From: Clostridiales bacterium
GTDB taxonomy: Bacteria; Bacillota; Clostridia; Lachnospirales; Lachnospiraceae
Assembly (NCBI GenBank): GCA_021204765.1
Contig: JAJPYU010000125.1
Coordinates: 1-10,178, forward strand
Length of the DNA: 10,178 nucleotides
Direction of reading: 5' to 3'
Shown here one piece after another: positions 6,652 to 10,178 of this stretch. The notes under the pieces are model-generated. The model did no database searches. It saw nothing but the letters and a program-made list of their open reading frames with translations, and was not told where the DNA came from. Made by a program: the position numbers and the translations under genes. Each line of letters opens with the position of its first letter. Within the stretch, counting starts at the first letter, position 1.

Positions 6652-8311
6652 CTGTCCTAAGAATCGCTCCCGTATTGGCAGAAGTCACCATGGCCTGATA
6701 TCTCTTAAGATATCCGGTAGTGACCCGAGGCTCGCGTGGCTGCCATTTGGCTTTCCTGGCCGCCATCTCCTCATCGGAAATATCCACATCCAGGGTATTT
6801 GCGGGGATATTGATCTTGATGATATCTCCCTCTTCCACTAAAGCAATGGGGCCTCCCACTGCCGCCTCCGGGGAAATGTGGCCGATGGCCGCGCCTCTGG
6901 ATGCTCCGGAGAAACGTCCGTCAGTGATAAGGGCTACTGTGGAGCCCAGGCCCATACCAACAATCGCGGAGGTAGGATTGAGCATCTCTCTCATACCCGG
7001 GCCGCCCTTTGGCCCTTCGTAGCGGATCACAACGACATCTCCTTCGACTATCTTTCCGCCCTTGATGGCTGCGATGGCATCCTCCTCGCAGTCGAATACT
7101 CTGGCGGGTCCCTCGTGTACCATCATCTCTGGAGCCACGGCGGAGCGCTTTACCACGGAAGAATCCGGTGCCAGGTTGCCCTTAAGGACCGCAATACCGC
7201 CGGTAGTGCTGTACGGATTGTCTATGGGCCTGATGACCTCGGGATTCTTATTTACGGCATTCTCGATATTCTCACCCAAAGTCTTACCCGTGACTGTCAT
7301 GCACTCAGTGTGGAGCAGACCCAGCTTATTAAGCTCTTTCATCACTGCCGGGATACCGCCGGCCTCATTTAAATCCTCCATGTAGGTGGGGCCAGCCGGC
7401 GCCAGATGGCAGAGGTTCGGGGTCTTCTCACTCATGGCATTGGCGATATCCAGATTTATCTCTATGCCGGCCTCGTGTGCTATGGCGGGCAGATGAAGCA
7501 TGGTATTGGTGGAGCATCCCAGAGCCATATCCATGGTGAGTGCGTTCATAAAAGCGTCCTCGGTCATAATGTCAAGAGGACATATATTCTTACGATACAT
7601 ATCCATGACAGCCATACCGGCGTGCTTTGCCAGCTGTATCCTGGCGGAGTAAACCGCAGGGATAGTGCCGTTTCCGGGAAGGCCGAGTCCGATGGACTCA
7701 GTCAGGCAGTTCATGGAATTGGCGGTATACATGCCGGAGCAGGAGCCGCAGGTGGGACATACATTCTCCTCGAAATATGTGACCTCATCCTCAGTCATAA
7801 GGCCTGCCTCATAGGAGCCCACGGCCTCAAACATGGATGAGAGGCTTCTCTTCTGTCCTTTTACATGTCCGGCCAGCATGGGGCCGCCGGAGACGAAAAC
7901 GGTGGGAATATTAAGGCGGGCCGCTGCCATTAAGAGACCCGGAACATTCTTATCGCAGTTGGGTATCATGACCAGGGCGTCAAACTGATGGGCCAGGGCC
8001 AGACACTCGGTGGAGTCGGCAATGAGATCCCTTGTGACCAGGGAATACTTCATGCCGATGTGTCCCATGGCTATGCCGTCGCAGACCGCAATGGCGGGAA
8101 CCATTATCGGTGTGCCCCCGGCCATGGCCACTCCCATCTTCACAGCCTCGGCAATCTTATCCAGGTGCATGTGGCCGGGAATGATCTCACTGTATGAACT
8201 TACGACTCCTACCAGGGGTCTTTCCAATTCTTCCTTCGTAAATCCCAGTGCATTGAACAGGGAACGGTGGGGTGCCTGCTGCATACCGGTTTTAGCGTTG
8301 TCACTGCGCAT
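6647..8311 (-). CDS. ilvD: Dihydroxy-acid dehydratase
   Basis: Dehydrates 2,3-dihydroxy-isovalerate and 2,3-dihydroxy-3-methylvalerate to the 2-oxo acids that precede valine and isoleucine; the valine precursor also feeds leucine. At 554 residues it is full length for the IlvD/Edd family. Iron-sulfur and metal motifs are clear: NCDKNVPG (118-125, C119) and CPTCGSCSGM (185-194), with the late DGRFSGAS block holding the conserved catalytic Ser. At the position where [2Fe-2S] members carry an N-terminal ligand Cys (PCN), this protein has PGHMHL (45-50), as in E. coli IlvD, so an oxygen-labile [4Fe-4S] cluster is likely. The ATG at 8311 is preceded by AGGAGGAGG. It lies 92 bases after leuB and 122 before ilvB. 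Confidence 0.97.
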   Translation of the reverse strand: MRSDNAKTGMQQAPHRSLFNALGFTKEELERPLVGVVSSYSEIIPGHMHLDKIAEAVKMGVAMAGGTPIMVPAIAVCDGIAMGHIGMKYSLVTRDLIADSTECLALAHQFDALVMIPNCDKNVPGLLMAAARLNIPTVFVSGGPMLAGHVKGQKRSLSSMFEAVGSYEAGLMTEDEVTYFEENVCPTCGSCSGMYTANSMNCLTESIGLGLPGNGTIPAVYSARIQLAKHAGMAVMDMYRKNICPLDIMTEDAFMNALTMDMALGCSTNTMLHLPAIAHEAGIEINLDIANAMSEKTPNLCHLAPAGPTYMEDLNEAGGIPAVMKELNKLGLLHTECMTVTGKTLGENIENAVNKNPEVIRPIDNPYSTTGGIAVLKGNLAPDSSVVKRSAVAPEMMVHEGPARVFDCEEDAIAAIKGGKIVEGDVVVIRYEGPKGGPGMREMLNPTSAIVGMGLGSTVALITDGRFSGASRGAAIGHISPEAAVGGPIALVEEGDIIKINIPANTLDVDISDEEMAARKAKWQPREPRVTTGYLKRYQAMVTSANTGAILRTE

Positions 8312-8357
8312 GATTTTTCCTCCTCCTGAATTTATGTTTTGTTTACTAAGTCAATCA

Positions 8358-8402
8358 ACTCAAGTGTGGAAACATCACACTTGTTCCTGAGTCGTTTTTA
8401 TT
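8358..8402 (+). terminator. Terminator-like hairpin facing the operon, at the leuB 3' end
   Basis: On the plus strand ACTCAAGTGTG (8358-8368) pairs with CACACTT (8376-8382) and, after a six-base bulge, GAGT (8389-8392). CG and then TTTTTATT (8395-8402) follow. In plus orientation it resembles an interrupted intrinsic terminator. In the direction of leuB-ilvD transcription the stem has no U-run after it, so read-through into ilvD is expected. It could act on mRNA stability or on antisense transcription. Confidence 0.3.
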
Positions 8403-8403
8403 C

Positions 8404-9504
8404 TCAGATTCTCTCACATATAAGATCACCCATAGCCGAAGTTCCAGCTTTTTTAATAATATAGGAGTCTTCTACATTATGAGGCATAATATCTGACGTG
8501 CGATATCCGTCTTTTAATACTTGTCTCACCGCCGCCTCCACGGCATCCGCCTCCTCATCCAGGTCAAAGGTGTAGCGCAGCATCATGGCTGCTGAGAGAA
8601 TGGTAGCTATTGGATTCGCTATGCCCTTGCCGGCTATGTCCGGTGCGGAGCCGCCGCTGGGCTCATAGAGGCCGAACTTCGTGTCATTTAAACTGGCGGA
8701 TGAGAGCATCCCGATAGATCCGGTGACCATGCTGGCCTCGTCCGAGAGGATGTCCCCGAACATGTTCTCTGTAAGGATCACGTCAAACTGGGCCGGATCC
8801 TTTACCAGCTGCATGGCGCAGTTGTCCACCAGCATATGTTCGTAGGAGACCTCCGGATAATCCGCCGCCACTTCCTCCACTATCTTCCTCCAGAGACGGG
8901 AGGAATCCAGGACGTTGGCCTTATCCACGCTGGTGACTTTTTTCCGGCGCTTCATGGCAATCTCAAAGCCCTTTATGGCTATGCGCCTGATCTCATTCTC
9001 ATTATATGTCAGAGTGTCCACAGCGGTCACGACACCGTCCACTTCCTCTGTATGGCGCTCACCGAAATAAAGGCCTCCGGTAAGCTCCCTCATTATCATC
9101 ATATCGAAACCGTCACCAATGATATCATCTCTCAGTGGGCAGGCTTCCTTTAACTCATCATAGAGGTAAGCCGGACGCAGGTTCGCAAATAAATTCAATG
9201 ACTTGCGCAATTTCAACAGTCCGGCCTCCGGGCGCAGCTCAGGGGGCAGCTTGTACCAGGGTGAGGTGGCGGTATTACCGCCTATGGAGCCCATGAGGAC
9301 TGCGTCGGAAGCTAAGGCCTGCTCTATGGCCTCGTCCGTCAGGGGCACACCTGCAGCATCTATGGAACAGCCTCCCATAAGTATCTCTGTATACTCGAAC
9401 TCGTGTCCGTACTTTGCTCCCACGTGATCTAAGACTTTCCTGGCCTCGGCCACTATCTCCGGGCCTATGCCGTCTCCCGCTATCACTCCTACTTTACACT
9501 TCAT
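8404..9504 (-). CDS. leuB: 3-isopropylmalate dehydrogenase
   Basis: Oxidises and decarboxylates 3-isopropylmalate to 2-oxoisocaproate with NAD, the third dedicated step of leucine synthesis, in the cytoplasm. The 366 residues match the usual length. Substrate-binding arginines align with known ones (R100, R110, R139 in MIMRELTGGLYFGE), with Y146, K195 in VDKANVLD, and metal-binding D227, D251 and D255. The stretch GSAPDIAGKGIANP (285-298) has the Asp-Ile pair typical of NAD-preferring members rather than NADP isocitrate dehydrogenases. The ATG at 9504 has AGAGGTG upstream. leuA, leuC and leuD are not here. It is the first gene after a well-formed promoter and probably heads the transcript leuB-ilvD-ilvB-serC-serA and beyond. 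Confidence 0.97.
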   Translation of the reverse strand: MKCKVGVIAGDGIGPEIVAEARKVLDHVGAKYGHEFEYTEILMGGCSIDAAGVPLTDEAIEQALASDAVLMGSIGGNTATSPWYKLPPELRPEAGLLKLRKSLNLFANLRPAYLYDELKEACPLRDDIIGDGFDMMIMRELTGGLYFGERHTEEVDGVVTAVDTLTYNENEIRRIAIKGFEIAMKRRKKVTSVDKANVLDSSRLWRKIVEEVAADYPEVSYEHMLVDNCAMQLVKDPAQFDVILTENMFGDILSDEASMVTGSIGMLSSASLNDTKFGLYEPSGGSAPDIAGKGIANPIATILSAAMMLRYTFDLDEEADAVEAAVRQVLKDGYRTSDIMPHNVEDSYIIKKAGTSAMGDLICERI

Positions 9505-9541
9505 AAATTCACCTCTTGTATCTGTTCATACGGTTTTTGAC

Positions 9542-9571
9542 ATTATATATCATATACAATGCTTCGGTCAA
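9542..9571 (-). promoter_or_regulatory. Sigma-70/SigA-type promoter of leuB and the amino-acid operon
   Basis: On the minus strand TTGACC (9566-9571) and TATAAT (9542-9547) are separated by 18 bases, five and six matches out of six to consensus. Transcription would start near 9535, giving a leader of roughly 30 bases. That is too short for a T-box or a leader-peptide attenuator downstream of it, so control by end-product is more likely through a DNA-binding repressor; no operator could be picked out. Confidence 0.7.
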
Positions 9572-9582
9572 ATAAGATTATA

Positions 9583-9666
9583 TCAAGAATCTTTCCGCAC
9601 TTCACGCAGCCATTTCAGGTATACAGAGAGAAAAAGGGAACACGCAGACCAGGCAAAAGCCGTCAT
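9583..9666 (-). CDS. Candidate small membrane peptide between yajC and leuB
   Basis: A 27-codon open frame starting at ATG 9666, with AAAGGGG five bases upstream. It encodes a hydrophobic run with aromatic residues (about residues 3-18, containing FAWSACSLFLSVYL) and then a charged tail (KWLREVRKDS), the look of a single-pass or amphipathic membrane peptide. The same frame stays open upstream to a GTG at about 9729, which would give 48 residues with LRR before the hydrophobic part, but that start has a weak ribosome site. The frame ends 12 bases before the leuB -35 box, so it would have to be read from yajC transcripts. I do not recognise it, it lacks runs of Leu, Ile or Val codons expected of an attenuator peptide, and at this length it may be chance. 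Confidence 0.3.
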   Translation of the reverse strand: MTAFAWSACSLFLSVYLKWLREVRKDS

Positions 9667-9771
9667 GCACGCCCCTTTACATCCCCCAAATATTCTCCGC
9701 AAATTCAAAAACACCGCTCTTATATCCACTCACTGCTTCATATCGCATTATAATGGGTCACAGAGTATCTA

Positions 9772-10095
9772 TTACTTATCGCTGTCCTCCTCAATAGCAT
9801 CACCGGGCTTCTCAATCTGGGAAATGGCACCGCGCTGCATGGGGATACGGCAGTTACGGTTATTGCCGAACTCCACGATGACCACGTCCTCCTCCACGTC
9901 GATGAGGGTGCCGTAGAATCCGCTTGTGGTGCAGACTGTGTCGCCCACCTCCATCTTGGAGAGCATCTCCTGCTTCCTGGCCTGTTCCTTCCTCTGGGGC
10001 CTGACCATGAAGAAGATCACGATGACTACTAATACTATGATCCATACAATAAGGAAACCCCCGGAGCTGGCAGTTGTAGTGGTTAAAAGATACAT
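9772..10095 (-). CDS. yajC: Preprotein translocase subunit YajC
   Basis: A small single-pass membrane protein associated with SecDF in the Sec export machinery. Its 107 residues show a short N-terminal segment, a transmembrane helix at about residues 13-31, the conserved junction MVRPQRKEQARKQEML (30-45), and a small cytoplasmic beta domain (VGDTVCTTSGFYGTLIDVE, 50-68) followed by an acidic tail. The ATG at 10095 has AGGAGG nine bases upstream. The reading frame ends in TAA directly followed by TAG. In many bacteria yajC lies just after tgt; the 83 bases upstream in this window hold A/T-rich sequence with short palindromes but no convincing promoter, so it is probably part of a transcript starting outside. 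No terminator follows before the leuB promoter. Confidence 0.95.
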   Translation of the reverse strand: MYLLTTTTASSGGFLIVWIIVLVVIVIFFMVRPQRKEQARKQEMLSKMEVGDTVCTTSGFYGTLIDVEEDVVIVEFGNNRNCRIPMQRGAISQIEKPGDAIEEDSDK

Positions 10096-10178
10096 AAGTC
10101 AAATCCTCCTGTTCTGCTGATTAAAACATATATGTATATGAAAACTTGTTTTTTTCCATACCGTTTTTTATTCTACAC

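Noticed and set aside
9505..9771. A T-box riboswitch or leucine attenuator before leuB
   Set aside because: No T-box core sequence, no run of Leu codons and no terminator hairpin with a U-run were found; the promoter lies too close to leuB to leave room for such a leader.
10096..10178. A promoter or operator at the A/T-rich palindromes (ACATATATGT and neighbours) before yajC
   Set aside because: No paired -35 and -10 at proper spacing; short A/T palindromes are common by chance and yajC is usually transcribed from an upstream gene.

Overview
The window is a compact piece of chromosome, probably from an anaerobic Firmicute of the class Clostridia (a Lachnospiraceae-like gut or rumen bacterium is my best guess). 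The guess rests on strong AGGAGG-type ribosome sites, protein flavour, a short SerA ending in a single ACT domain, an oxygen-labile type of dihydroxy-acid dehydratase, and a DUF1015 gene next to serC and serA. There is no phage, transposon, CRISPR, tRNA or rRNA signal. All eight confident genes lie on the minus strand, so transcription runs from right to left.

Layout in order of transcription: yajC (Sec translocase accessory protein); a 267-base gap with a small candidate ORF and a good sigma-70-type promoter; leuB (3-isopropylmalate dehydrogenase); ilvD (dihydroxy-acid dehydratase); ilvB (acetolactate synthase large subunit); serC (phosphoserine aminotransferase); serA (3-phosphoglycerate dehydrogenase); a DUF1015 protein of unknown function; and an MscS-type mechanosensitive channel. 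Gaps from leuB onward are 52 to 122 bases, which suits one long transcript with possible internal promoters. The last 112 bases, beyond the channel gene, hold nested inverted repeats.

Functionally, the centre is an amino-acid biosynthesis block. IlvB and IlvD supply two steps toward valine, isoleucine and the leucine precursor, and LeuB supplies one leucine step. SerA and SerC convert 3-phosphoglycerate to O-phosphoserine. Partner genes (ilvN/ilvH, ilvC, leuA, leuCD, serB) are absent from the window and must lie elsewhere or be replaced.

The region is mostly ordinary. The points most worth a second look are the DUF1015 protein, whose Asp-Gly-His-His-Arg motif and position after serC-serA suggest a role in serine or phosphoserine metabolism; the apparent loss of the usual catalytic glutamate in SerA; two terminator-like hairpins that face against the operon just after the leuB and ilvD stop codons; a small membrane-peptide ORF before the leuB promoter; and the structured repeat at the left edge.
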